Notes under the pieces: model-generated | What the model was told of the DNA's origin: nothing | The model's database searches: none | What the model saw: the letters and a program-made list of their open reading frames with translations, nothing else | Made by a program: the position numbers and the translations under genes | DNA from: Tillus elongatus | Lineage: Eukaryota; Arthropoda; Insecta; Coleoptera; Cleridae | Direction of reading: 5' to 3' | Assembly (NCBI GenBank): GCA_964006375.1 | Contig: OZ023269.1 | Span: forward strand, 131,308,809-131,372,808 | DNA: 64,000 nucleotides | In this document: positions 10,882 through 21,204 of the stretch, one piece after another | How positions within the stretch are numbered: the first letter of the stretch is position 1 | Layout: each line of letters starts with the position of its first letter

Positions 10882-11882
10882 TGTATATGTTATATAAGGG
10901 TATAAAAATTAAAACTGACACTAAATATGGGTTGTATGAGGCCTGGTTCGCGCTCATTTCAAGAATTTTTGGCGATCTCATTAGCGAATTTAGAAAAAAA
11001 TTCGCTAACATTAATTGATAATTGATTTGTAAAAATCTGATCAGTTATTCCAAATTTAGACCTATCTTCAAACAGGAGTAAATAGAAATGATGTTATCTT
11101 AGTATTCTATTTTATTATTGAAAGCAGACTTATGATTTCAACAGTGGAACACCGCTTTTAAGGATTGAAGTATAGTATTTTTATTTTATTTTTTTAACTA
11201 CCGACTATAAATCCAGAATTTACAAGAATGATTTCCTGTTTTACATACAAGAGGAAGCTTAGGTAGATCTATGTTAGGTATGCAGTCGGTCTTCGGTTTA
11301 GAGTCTAGAGGGCTATTCGGCCTTCTCTTTCTGTTTCTTCTTCTTCTTAATTGATTTATAGATACGAATTGTGTGATTTGTCGTCGCTCCGAGTCCAGTA
11401 CATTTATTGTCTCAAACTGGATGACATTTTATGGTATCTTACACCGATCCTTTCTCGGATAAAAAGAGAAATATGTTTAGAAGTTTCTGTTGAATATATT
11501 CCAGCTTAAATTATAATATATTTATAAGAAATATCGCCAAATTATAGTTTCTTCTTTGTTCCGAACATAGCAAAATGTCAGACTCGAGTTAATTATTTAA
11601 AATCTTACTTTAGTTGTCTTTTATCCACAGTTTTTTAAAATTTACTTTGTCAAACTGACGGATGTTTCTATACTTTTGGTAGCTTAGAAGAAATTTACAT
11701 AAAATATAGCCAAACCTACAATAACAGTAACCTATACAATCAACTTAAAATACAATAATGATGATAATAAAAATTTACACTGTTCAAATTATTATTATTA
11801 TTCTTATAATTATTACAAGATAATAAAAGTGAATATATAAATTAGAACAGAATACTCAGCGATGCACAGAGCTTAGAATAAA
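10882..11882. other. Non-coding region with an E-module copy
   Basis: Apart from the E module at about 10925-11010 there is no recognisable feature. The rest is AT-rich with short TAA/TTA repeats around 11760-11830. Confidence 0.55.
10925..11010 (+). repeat. E module with 11-bp hairpin
   Basis: It contains the family signature 'ttcgcgctcatttcaag' and an 11-bp perfect hairpin: TTAGCGAATTT at 10981-10991, a 6-nt loop, and AAATTCGCTAA at 10998-11008. Other copies have TTAGTGAATTT and AAATTCACTAA, so the T:A pair has become C:G on both arms. Confidence 0.7.
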
Positions 11883-12285
11883 GTGTCCCTCAGAGCAGCA
11901 TATTGGGACCTATCCTTTTTAACTTGTATATTAACGATTTGTTGGGTCTGGATTGCGGGGCGAGATATCAAGTTATGCTGATGATACCGTTATATTCTGT
12001 GATGGACACACTTGGAGTGAAGTGAAACAAAAAGCGGAATCGGGTTTTGCAGGAATAATGGTGTGGTTTGATGTAAATTGTCCAACACTTAATGCGGAGA
12101 AGAAAAAGTGTTTGCCTTTTACAGCGTACAGAAACACTTTGCCCAGTTTTTTAGATTTAACAATTTGCTTCGGCAATACATTACAATTAAAGAAAGCCGA
12201 ATAGGTAAAAATACTTGGCCATTATAATAGATGGGCACCTAAGATGGGACAAACAGGTAGAACAAGTGGTGAGTAGGGTCAGGTC
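11883..12285 (+). pseudogene. Reverse transcriptase fragment of a further non-LTR family
   Basis: The translation gives VPQSSILGPILFNLYINDLL, then after a frameshift ISSYADDTVIFCDGHTW, a WFDVNCPTLNAEKK block and IIIDGHLRWDKQVEQV, the usual order GxPQGS, YADD, NxxKT, LGxxID. The YADD core is intact. It begins abruptly near 11883 and is cut at about 12286, where A-family sequence takes over. The family is uncertain (Jockey/CR1-like). Confidence 0.75.
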
Positions 12286-13373
12286 CTATCCAAAGGATGG
12301 CTTGCCTCGGCATTACAGGGGTCATGACTTTAACCCCAACAGCCGCCATGGAAGTGTTGTTGGATCCTCCCCCCCCCCCCTTCACTTAGTTATCATAGGG
12401 GAGGCCAGGCTAGTACTATACAAACTAACCTGCAATGATAGACTGAAGATCAACCCAGGCTGCAGGGGCCACTGCAAAATTCAGGAGATCGTGAAGAAGC
12501 CCATGCTTGAAATGAGGTCAACCTTTGCGAGGCCGCGAATCTGCAGGGAAAACAAGTTTACAGTAGAAATCCCCGACCGTGAGGCATGGCGGGGGGGAGA
12601 CTCGCTCGTCTGGTTTACGGACGGATCCAGCAGAGAGCGTGGGACGGAGGCAAAAGGACCGTGGGTAAGTCACAGTATTTCCCTCGGAGCTCATGCAACG
12701 GTCTTTCAGGCCAAAATGTACGCCATCTTGCACTGCGTGCGAGAGAACAAGAGGAGGGGCTACACCAACAAGCGGATCATCATACCCACAGACAACCAGG
12801 CAGCCCTTGAGGCCCTAAGTAGCCCACGGGTAAATTCCTGACTGGTAAGTGAATGCCGAGACGAGAAGAGCGACCTGGCTGGGCAAAATGAGGTCACCCT
12901 CATCTGGGTGCCGGGTCACTCGTGCGTCAAAAGTAATGAAGAAGCTGACAGTCTCGCGAAGAGAGGATCATCAGAAGCATTTATGTGACCAGAACCGGTC
13001 CTGGGCGTGACGAAGAGCACTGTCAGGGGATCCATTAAGTCCTGGGTCAGAAACGAACATAAGGTGTACTGGGCAGACTGTCCAGGCCTCAGACATAGGA
13101 AGTCAGTAATTGAGGAACACAGTTCAAAGAGAGCTGCAAAGCTGCTCAGGAACGTAACAGGACTCTTGACGCGACACATGGCTGTCAAGAAACACTTGCA
13201 TAAAATGGGGCGTTTCGAGGGGGACATGGCATGCAGACTCTGCGGCGAGGGGAAGAATCAGCCTAGCACATCTTGTGCGAGTGTAGCGCTCTGGACGCAA
13301 AAGACAACTCATCTACGGACAACGTAGACCAGAGACAAAGCAATATAAAACTTCACCCTACCAATTGCTGTGC
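12286..13373 (+). pseudogene. A3: A-family ORF2 fragment (RT thumb, RNase H)
   Basis: It begins at 'atccaaaggatggc' (A1 position about 2799) and ends inside the C-terminal region at 'caattgctgtgc', so both ends are missing, including the tail. The RNase H motif region is recognisable (LVWFTDGSS, QAKMYAI with Glu replaced by Lys, TDNQAAL). It has stops at about 12839 and 12986 and a 12-C run at 12369-12380 that shifts the frame. No TSD is visible. Confidence 0.85.
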
Positions 13374-14165
13374 TATCATGAGATAATTGGGTGGGGTGTA
13401 GTTCAGAAGTAAGCGCCTGCTGATGGAAATATGTACGCAGGTTCACTATCTGCTGGTTCAACTGTTTACCAATATCCAACACTCCTCTTCCACCTTGGTA
13501 TCTAGGTAGAGTTAGCACTACGGGGGTGATGCTTTTTGAATTTTGTTAGGAGTGTTCACACCTTCGGTTGTAGATTTTCGATGTCCGTTTTACTCTCCAG
13601 TTCACAATCTCAAATGAATAACTGGGTCTGGTTCTTGCTGTTGAGATGTGTGCGAACCACCTATTTTACTCACTTCGTAAGCTGATTGGTCAATTTCGCC
13701 TCCATTACTGAATGGTTTATTTTTTCGTCTGCTGTGCTCCCAGGTTTTTATTTTTCCTGATGGTCCTTTGTGGACGCCATCAGCTTAATATCATCCATAT
13801 ACAGCAGATGATTTAGCCTAATTTGTCGTGTGTCATTGGTTTTCATACGGGAGTCGTATCTGGTAGAGTTCAGACGGTGTGCTAGTGGATTAGATGTGAG
13901 GCAAACTCACAATGAACTTAACGAATCACCTTGAAATATACATTTTCTAATTGATATCGTGATGGTTACGATGTTATCAACTGTTTGTAGCCGTAGCTGA
14001 ATATGAGTTCTCCAGGTAAACATTGTTTCTTCTGAGAACCTCAGGATATAGGCGTATATCTTTAATAGATCCTCAGCACACTTATAAGCCATTCGCGTGG
14101 AAGTGTATCAAACACCTGTTTGTATCCACGTAGGCAGCAAAGAGATTTCTTCGTCCATTGTAAGC
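13374..14165 (-). pseudogene. Degenerate reverse transcriptase with YMDD (R2-like or related)
   Basis: On the minus strand the pieces read, in order: NLFAAYVD, an F-P-WLI block, FQGDSLSSL, NPLAHRLNSTRYDSRM, HLLYMDDIKLMAS, HLNSKNQTQLFI, KTDIENLQPKV, TLLTKFKKHHP and LTLPRYQGGRGVLDIGKQ. This order and the LYMDDIKL core match a family of arthropod RTs annotated as R2-type. The class is inferred. It is scattered over all three frames with several stops. Nothing suggests activity. Confidence 0.7.
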
Positions 14166-14829
14166 TTGTTTGCACACAACTTATTATTATTATTATTTTT
14201 AAAATGACAAACTAATACCGCAGGTCGAGAAGTTTATCCTGTTCTTTTTCCAAGGGAGACAAAAATAAAAGTGGCTGTCTACGACTGGGAGAAGTACGAT
14301 GAAGAGGCTGGTAAATTTCTCGCTCTCGTGACTCTACAAGATTCCGTGAAATCGTTTGAACGTTTTCTGAATTTCCTAGCATCGCAGCATCGTACAGCGA
14401 TGAGTCCATCCGACAAATACAACCAAACAGTAGTGGGAAAACGTCGGCATTTCGAAAACAATTCAAACATAAATAAGTTGTCTGCAGGCTTGTAAGTTTT
14501 GCGTTTGCGGTCTGAAATAACCGAACTCGGGCTGTATAGTCGACTTGTGCTCCTGCTCCTGCAGAATGCGAGATACATAATGCCCCGTGTTTCTACACGC
14601 AAACACCGGTTCGCCAATGTATATAAAACTAAATTACAACCATAGACACTTTCAGGTGGCGTATTTCTGAGTCCCACACCATTAGAATATCACATCATGT
14701 ATTATACAGAGTGTTTTTTAAAATATTTCCTGCCCGTTACAATATATACGCATACATCAATAAATAAGAGAATCAAAAATAAAGTTACATAAAAAAAATG
14801 AGATGATAAACCCCAAAACTAATGTAGCC
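14166..14829. other. Unassigned region with overlapping open frames
   Basis: An open plus-strand frame covers 14271-14495 (VYDWEKYDEEAGKFLALVTL and onward), and a longer minus-strand frame covers 14279-14677. I recognise neither. The codons look unremarkable and there are no splice or promoter signals, so I make no gene call. Confidence 0.4.
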
Positions 14830-15530
14830 AAACCACAGGAAAAATTTCTTGGTCACACCCCCTAAGCAAGTTACGGTACTAGGAGTGAATAGGGGTGCTG
14901 GGCGAGGTAGGTAGTAAAAAGGAAATATGAGAAGAAAATGCGAAGAAAACTGCTTGAAAGCTGTCTATTTGAAGCCACATCGTCATTAAACCCTGCCTAC
15001 CTCGCACAGCACCCCTATTCGCCCCAGGTCCCGTAACTTCCTTGGGGGGTATGAACAAGAAAATGTTCCTGTGGTTTATGCAACGAGGTGGCTGTATGCA
15101 CACGAGAGGGGGGGAAAATGTCTACGATGAAGCAGACCCTCTCCCAGTTAAACTTGTGATAGGGGCGGCGTGGGGGTTGTGAGGAGTGTGGCGTATGCTT
15201 CGTCGTGAGGATTTTCCTTCCTCTTTCGCGTGCATACAACCACCCTTCTTTGCATAAACCACAAGAAAAAAGTATTGTTCATACCCGCCAAGAAAGTTAC
15301 GGCACCTGGGGGAATAGGGATGTTGTGCGGGGTAGGCAGGGTTTGAAGGGGACAGGGCTTCAAGGTGTGAAAAAGACAGCTTTCAAGTCCGTTTTCTTCG
15401 CATTTTCTGCTCATATGTCCTTTTTACTACCTAGCCCGCCCAGCACCCCTATTCAGTCCCGCAACTTCCTTGGGGGGTGTGAACAAGAAATTTTTCTTGT
15501 GGTTTGTGCATCCAGGGGGGGGTCTAGGCA
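14830..15530. mobile_element. Foldback element of four alternating inverted segments
   Basis: A ~100-bp segment containing a CCACAnGAAAAATTTCTTG start, a CACACCCCC/AAGTTACGG block and AATAGGGGTGCTG recurs four times with alternating orientation: 14832-14935 forward, about 14985-15085 reversed, about 15245-15345 forward, about 15400-15505 reversed. The whole stretch is therefore a palindrome centred near 15165 whose arms are themselves palindromic. It is G+C-richer than the flanks and encodes nothing recognisable. The form resembles foldback DNA transposons. No clear TSD was found. Confidence 0.75.
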
Positions 15531-15745
15531 GGTTTCTGAAAACAGTTTTTTGAAAAGCGTTCGGGAGCTAATCTGCAAATTTACCCGTTTTTCGACTAAA
15601 ATGTTGGTTAAAAATAAAATAGTGCTACAAATTGAATCATAACTTCCACATAGTTGTGATTATGTATTCTTTTTAGAAAGACATTATCATATACTGAATT
15701 TAGGGCCCATGACTTGACTACAAAGAAAATATTTGTATTCCTGTT
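15531..15745. other. Short non-coding spacer
   Basis: No feature is recognised between the foldback element and the hAT-like element. Confidence 0.5.
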
Positions 15746-16764
15746 AGAGGTGTACGAAGCTTCGTAATAACGAACCGAATCCGAACTCGAACCGAACCTT
15801 CGGTTCGAAAATATGTTCGCACGAGCGGTGTTGAAGTCGTTCGAAGTTCGAAATATGTAATTCTTTAAAATAGTTTGAATTTCGTTGCTCAAAAATACTT
15901 AGAAATTTAACTTTACAGACATTGAATGTTGCCAAAGGTAGCGAAGTTGCGGCCCCTTTAACTCGGTAGCGGCGCTTTAAACTCGTTATCGGTCTCATTG
16001 AGTCGATAGCGTAATTTCAGGAGATTTCACTCATGCATATTTTTGACAGTAGATAGGACACATTGAGACACGACGGAGCCATTTATCAATCACAGAATTA
16101 TTTTTCTTGTATAGCCTAGCCTACCAACACCTATTTCAGTAACAACAATATGATGGCGGTGTTCGAAGGCGATCGGTAATGTAAATTTTCAGAATTTGAT
16201 GATAATTGCAGACTGCCTTTGGAAAACACGGGTTTCAACATGCTTTATTTCACAGTGAGCTAAAACAGTTAAATATTCACAACCAGGAGACAGTTCAAAC
16301 TTGTAAGTGGTTATTTTATACCTATCATGCTCACTTTGAACCCTCTCACTCTGTTTGTTAAAACTGCCTAGCCAATACCAAACAACAACGTATTTATGAT
16401 TGTGCTTAGAAATCTAAAAAAGTTTAAAATATTTTTTGTTTTTGATTTAACGTTGACCCATCTCCACAACAATCAGCACCCGAAGGAATTTTCTTCCAAT
16501 CAACCTGCAAATTTGTCGAATCCTTCCTTTTTGTAAAAAGAATGGGAATATTTTACATATCAAATATTGTATGTTACAATATTCCTAAATGTTGTATGTA
16601 TTTGAGGAAACGATATATGAATACTGAAGAATTTTTGGTAGTTCGAAGTTCGACTGTGAACCTTAGACATACTGTTTCAGAGGTTCGAAGTTCGAGGCAA
16701 CACATTTGCTTGGGTTCGTTCATAGTTCGGTTCGAACAAAACATGGGTTCGCACACTTCTAAAT
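15746..16764. mobile_element. hAT-like non-autonomous DNA transposon
   Basis: The left end TAGAGGTGTACGAA and the reverse complement of the right end TAGAAGTGTGCGAACCC form imperfect TIRs. Subterminal regions are dense in CGAACCGAA / TTCGGTTCGAA, a pattern common in hAT elements. The flanks 'attcctgt' and 'attcctat' could be an 8-bp TSD (7 of 8), although this needs a one-base offset at one end. No transposase frame is visible. Confidence 0.6.
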
Positions 16765-17278
16765 TCCTATACCAATAAACTTTTGAAACGTTATATTACT
16801 CGAGTTTTATTGAAAAAAATGTCAATTTTCACCAAATAACCCCTTATGTTTCCCTCCCCCCTGAAGCGATCTTACCCAAAAACAACTCGAAGCGTTCCTT
16901 TGTCGGGCGCTAACTGTATAGCAAATTTGAAGATGATATCTCAATTAGTTCGAAAGTTAGTGGGTGAGAAAACCACGGTCCAAAGTCCTCGAACATGAAG
17001 GCAGGGGATAAAATGTCAAAAGCGTAAACTGGTATTTCTTCTAGGACAAGAATTTTTTATCCTATCACTTTTGAGGCTTTCTCAAAGTATTTTCACTAGC
17101 AGGAGGGGCCCAGATCATTTCGTTTTATCTTTCTTTTCTTCTGTATAATCTTTATTACATTAAATTTCTTCTTTGTTACACAATTTTTTCTAGATAGGCT
17201 TTTCAGTGTTTAGAAATTTATTCATTTTTTAGTAAAAAAAAAAGGTGCATCGCTGCTCTTTAAGACTTTTACTTTTTT
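16765..17278. other. Non-coding, nothing recognised
   Basis: AT-rich sequence without motif, frame or repeat that I could identify. Confidence 0.5.
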
Positions 17279-17405
17279 TAGTGAATTTTCTTTTAAAAAA
17301 TCACTAATGAGGAGATCCCGTAGTTTGAATTTTGAAAAAATGTCTTCCAATGAGTGCAAACTAGGACCCCTAAAACCGACATGTGGGGTCAGTTTCAATT
17401 TTTAT
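17279..17405 (-). repeat. E module (reverse orientation)
   Basis: It begins with the hairpin arms TTTAGTGA and TCACTAA around 17279-17303, then 'atgaggagatcccg', 'caatgagtgcaaactagg' and 'ggggtcagtttcaatttt', ending at the (AT)n tract. The same order recurs at 60432-60568. Confidence 0.75.
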
Positions 17406-17408
17406 ATG

Positions 17409-17411
<3 letters not shown>

Positions 17412-17491
<80 letters not shown>
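17412..17491. repeat. (AT)n microsatellite
   Basis: A 40-unit AT run at the fixed microsatellite position beside the E module. Confidence 0.97.
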
Positions 17492-17494
<3 letters not shown>

Positions 17495-17748
17495 TTTTTT
17501 AGTCTTATTTCATTTTACCGATATCTGATCAGATAGTGTAATTCCGATGAATTTTTTAGCAAGTTTTGTATGACAAATTCAATTAGGACGAGATGAAAAC
17601 TTTTAAGACTTAATTCAATTTGAATAGCACATCTGGTTGTTTGTTATTGCCCTAACTTAGTGAAACCGTTCCATACTTAATACAGCCGTAGACTTTTCCC
17701 ATGGCTTCACAGGTGCTTGTTATTTTCTGCAACCGATTTTAATTTTAA

Positions 17749-18033
17749 CTGGACGCAACAAGTGCGTTATGGTAGCGAATTTTCATTAAATGGTCAAATT
17801 TCGATATCTCAATTTGCTGTTAACCTAACGTTCGTTTTGAGTTTATTTTCGGAAAATTTGTGTACATTTTTAGACAATAAAGCCATTTTGATTTAAATAT
17901 GGTACATTGTTTCTACTATATAGTTTATACTGGTAACCAAATTCCATGCCTGAGTTCTTTAAAAAAAGACATATTTGTTTTTTAAAAACATTTTTATGAA
18001 AATTCACTACCATAACGCACTTTCTGCGTCCAG
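17749..18033. mobile_element. 285-bp MITE with 38-bp terminal inverted repeats
   Basis: The left end CTGGACGCAACAAGTGCGTT... (17749-17786) and the reverse complement of the right end (17996-18033) match at 35 of 38 positions. There is no coding capacity. A second, oppositely oriented copy with the same interior lies at 52658-52961. The terminus alone recurs about ten more times in the window. No convincing TSD is visible. Confidence 0.8.
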
Positions 18034-19005
18034 ATTTTTTGATCCTGGTTTATTGTGAAGTGTTTTCGCTTCTTGGTAAGCTTTTTGGGTAGTTTTTTTT
18101 TTCATGTATTTTTTTGACTTCTTTACATCTATGTTATATTTTCCCAGTCTCCCTCGCTTCTTCCATTTTTTGATCTACTACGATACTCAGTTTTGTTCTT
18201 TGGACAACTCAATGCCTGTTTTTTACAGAGGTGACTTTAACGGCACATATTAAATCACTTAATATAAAACGTTTCATACATTTTCTGTTCATAATTAAAA
18301 TAATAAGTTTTTGTACAGCAGTACTTTTCAACAATTACAAATAACTGTTTCATTATAATATAAATTGTATTCAAGAGTTAAATCCAGAAATAGAAAATGC
18401 AAAGAGAGGTTTTCGAATGCATTGTGTGTAAATAGTGACTATTAATAACAGGCAGTGGAGTATCAATATGTCCAATCGAATAAGTATATGTATCTACATA
18501 ATTCATGTATTTAAATATCGGTGGGGTCTGCTTATTACCTTATCATCTATCAGAAATACAGAACCACGGGACTCGGGACTGTTCTGCCGTTTGTGGGACT
18601 CGGAGTCGAACATTCGAATGTCCAGTTGTCGACTGTCGACTTTCATACGTCCACTGCGCTCACTCTTCCATCTGCCAGCTGTTCAACGGAAACAAGTGAA
18701 GACAGGGATTGTTTCTACATTGCCCTGATTGCTTTCTTGATCGTCGATTTATTTGTAGCTTTCATTTCTTATTTTTAGTTGTATTGTTCTTCGTAACTTG
18801 ATATTTCCTCTACTTGAATCGACTTATGTGCATCTAAATTCGAAATTGTTTATTCGTGACGTGTGTATTTTATTTTAGATGAAACGTAGCGTTTCATGTA
18901 GCTAACGTAATATTGAAAACGCTCGAAATAAATGAATAGTGGCAAATATAGTCGACGAAATTAAAATGCATATAAAAATTAGCCAGGTCCTTTTAAATAT
19001 TTTTT
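18034..19005. other. Non-coding, nothing recognised
   Basis: No element, exon or RNA gene was identified. A less AT-rich patch at 18550-18700 has several overlapping short ORFs but no motif or splice sites that would support an exon. Confidence 0.5.
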
Positions 19006-19860
19006 TATACTTCAACAACACACCACGAGGGCTTACAGCCTAAATACTATCGTACCGTGGGTGTCGACAAGGAGGAAAGAGGCAACTTGTTAATTCTGGA
19101 CTTAAAGGTTTCGAGGTTCGGAGGAGAAGGAAAAACATGTGCCGGCAAGGAATTCCACAACTTGGAAGTCCTCGGGACAAAAGAGCGGGCATAACAAGAT
19201 GTTCTATGTCTGGTGACCTGGACAGTAAAAGGGTGCATTCGCTCTGTTCCCCTGGTAGATCTGTTGGGGGCAGCAGGTGGAGGAACTATGGAAGAAAGCT
19301 CCTCTGAGCAGTGCCCGTGCAGATATCTATAAAAGAGAGAGAGAGAGAGGTCACCAACGGCACGTCGGTGGGCAAAGGATGTCAGCCTTTAGGTGAGGGT
19401 AGGGTCACCGATGAGACGTATAGCTCTCTTCTGAATTGAGTCCAGGATAGCGAGTGTAGAAGCGGCAGCGGCACCCCAGATATGGGAGCAGTATTCAAGG
19501 TTTGGCCTTATTTGTGAAGTATATAAGGTATAGAGGTTAGCTGGTGAAAAGTATTTGCGAGCCCGGAAAAAGAAACCTAATTTCTTAGCAGCCGCTTCTC
19601 AAATTGATGTGACATGTTGGTGCCAATTGAAATTTCGATCCACACAAATGCAAACAGGTGAAAATGACTCATTACTTTGAATAACTTGGTTGTTCATTGT
19701 GATGGGTCTAGGGCTGGTGTATCTCTTATGAGATAGAAAGCAATACTGAGATTTGGCGGAGTTGAATTGAACAAGATTTCTACTTCCCCAGTCTAATATT
19801 TTTTGGAGATCCACAGAGACAGAACCCTCCATGAGTCTGCGATCCTCATCTAATTGGGCT
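19006..19860 (-). pseudogene. Element B2: 5'-truncated CR1/Daphne-like 3' fragment
   Basis: On the minus strand it begins inside the RT after the YADD region (DLQKILDWGSRNLVQFNSAK), continues through the RT thumb and the conserved tail SFVPRTSKLWNSLP, and ends with the shared 3' UTR next to a T-rich tract near 19006. Frameshifts separate the pieces. Homology to other copies ends exactly at 'taattgggct' (19860), where Tc1-like sequence begins. Confidence 0.85.
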
Positions 19861-19990
19861 GTTTTTCACACAGAACCAAATTACAGTGCTAGAGTGGCCC
19901 GGAAACTCCCCTGACCTCAACCCAATCGAAAACCTTTAGGCAACTATAAGGAAGTTGTCAAAACCTGGTAAATTCTATGCCTACAAGAGG
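19861..19990 (+). pseudogene. Tc1-like transposase C-terminal relic
   Basis: The plus strand reads QITVLEWPGNSPDLNPIENL, then a TAG stop, then ATIRKLSKPG. The WPxxSPDLNPIENLW block is the hallmark of Tc1-family transposases around the third catalytic residue. Here the Trp is TAG. Only about 40 codons survive. It is cut on the left by B2. Confidence 0.85.
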
Positions 19991-20038
19991 GAAAGGACAG
20001 ATTTTTCTATTTTACTTTGTTCCAATTAATTTGCACGG

Positions 20039-20111
<73 letters not shown>

Positions 20112-20240
20112 TGGGCCTATTTTGATGGAATTTGGTAGATTCCTTCGCCTTGCAAGTGGCTCGAACAGGTTCGTTAGCTAGGAAAATCGCACCAGGTTTT
20201 TCGGAAAAATTTTGAAAAGCATTTAATGAAAAAAATGTTG
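20039..20240 (-). repeat. (TA)n tract plus D module
   Basis: The (TA)n at 20039-20109 is followed by a D module (gggcctattttgatgg, then aagtggctcgaacaggttcg, then ttagctaggaaaatcg), in the same arrangement as at 60569-60990. The E module expected on the left is missing. Confidence 0.7.
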
Positions 20241-20977
20241 AGTGCAACTGGTGGTCAGGGGAGGGCACAAGAATTACAAAAAGTAGAAGAACCGTTCTTA
20301 ATTGTACACAATTCATTTATGAGCTTCTGTTTCGTTCCTTTCTAAAATACTCAAAATAAAACATTTTTCACCGTGTAAATTCATATTCTCCGTAGGTAAA
20401 TTTAATTTGTGTCTATTTACTTTTGCGAACCCCTTTTGTTGTATAGCCAGTGCAATTAATTGTGCTCATTTATAATTTTTATTTGCAAAAATGATTCATT
20501 TCAAAATAAATAAAGGTATCCGTAGATTAAAATTTATTAAGCTCGGAACCCTTTTTTATTGGAGAGCATTTGAAAGAGGCGAATGTAAATAATCCGAGTG
20601 TTTGTTAGCATTTTAATCTTCAAATGGGTGTAAATTGCAGTAGAATCTACCAAAGGAAGTACACAAAGCGCATCAGGCATAAAATTCAGACAATTCTCGG
20701 AAATTTCAAAGGAATTCTTAAAGCTAATGACATTTTACTATTTCTTTTAGGCACTTCCGGTTGGTTGCTTTTTATAGAATAGTCGACACCTTTTCTACAG
20801 CCATTCATAAGTTTGACTTTTCGATTTAACGTGGATTATATGAAATTAGGAACTCTCCGAATAATATACCAGGCCTAGTTTGAAAAGAATGATATGTAGT
20901 ACACAAGAGAAAAATTTTAATAATGTTCTTTAAGATCAAAAAATTCTAAAGGCGCTATCGCTAGTCATCAGGACCAT
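20241..20977. other. Non-coding, nothing recognised
   Basis: AT-rich sequence with no motif or repeat that I could assign. Confidence 0.5.
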
Positions 20978-21190
20978 CTTTCTCTTCTCTCTCTCTCTTT
21001 TCTATCTCTTTTCTCTCCATTTCTCTGCTCCCTCTATCCTTTCTCCCACACAATTTTCTCTCCCTTTCTCTGCTCCCTCTATCTTTTATCTAACACAGTT
21101 TTCTCTCGCTTTCTCTGTCCCCTCTATATTTTTTCTCGCACAACTTTTTCTCCCTCTTCCTCCCTATGTATTTTCTTTATCTCCGTATTT
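20978..21190. repeat. Pyrimidine-rich minisatellite, about 46-bp period
   Basis: The units 'ttttctctccctttctctgc...ctccctctatcttt...' start near 21010, 21053 and 21099, with a shorter fourth. The plus strand is almost purely C/T over about 200 bases. Confidence 0.75.
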
Positions 21191-21204
21191 TCTCAAAATA
21201 AATG

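Noticed and set aside
12215..12841. Apparent chimeric gene joining an RT fragment to A-family RNase H
   Set aside because: The A-family part is out of frame at the junction and only returns to frame through a C-run. It is a chance fusion of two relics.
15205..15642. 145-codon ORF
   Set aside because: It runs through the foldback element. Parts of it repeat in other frames because of the inverted structure, so it is not a gene.
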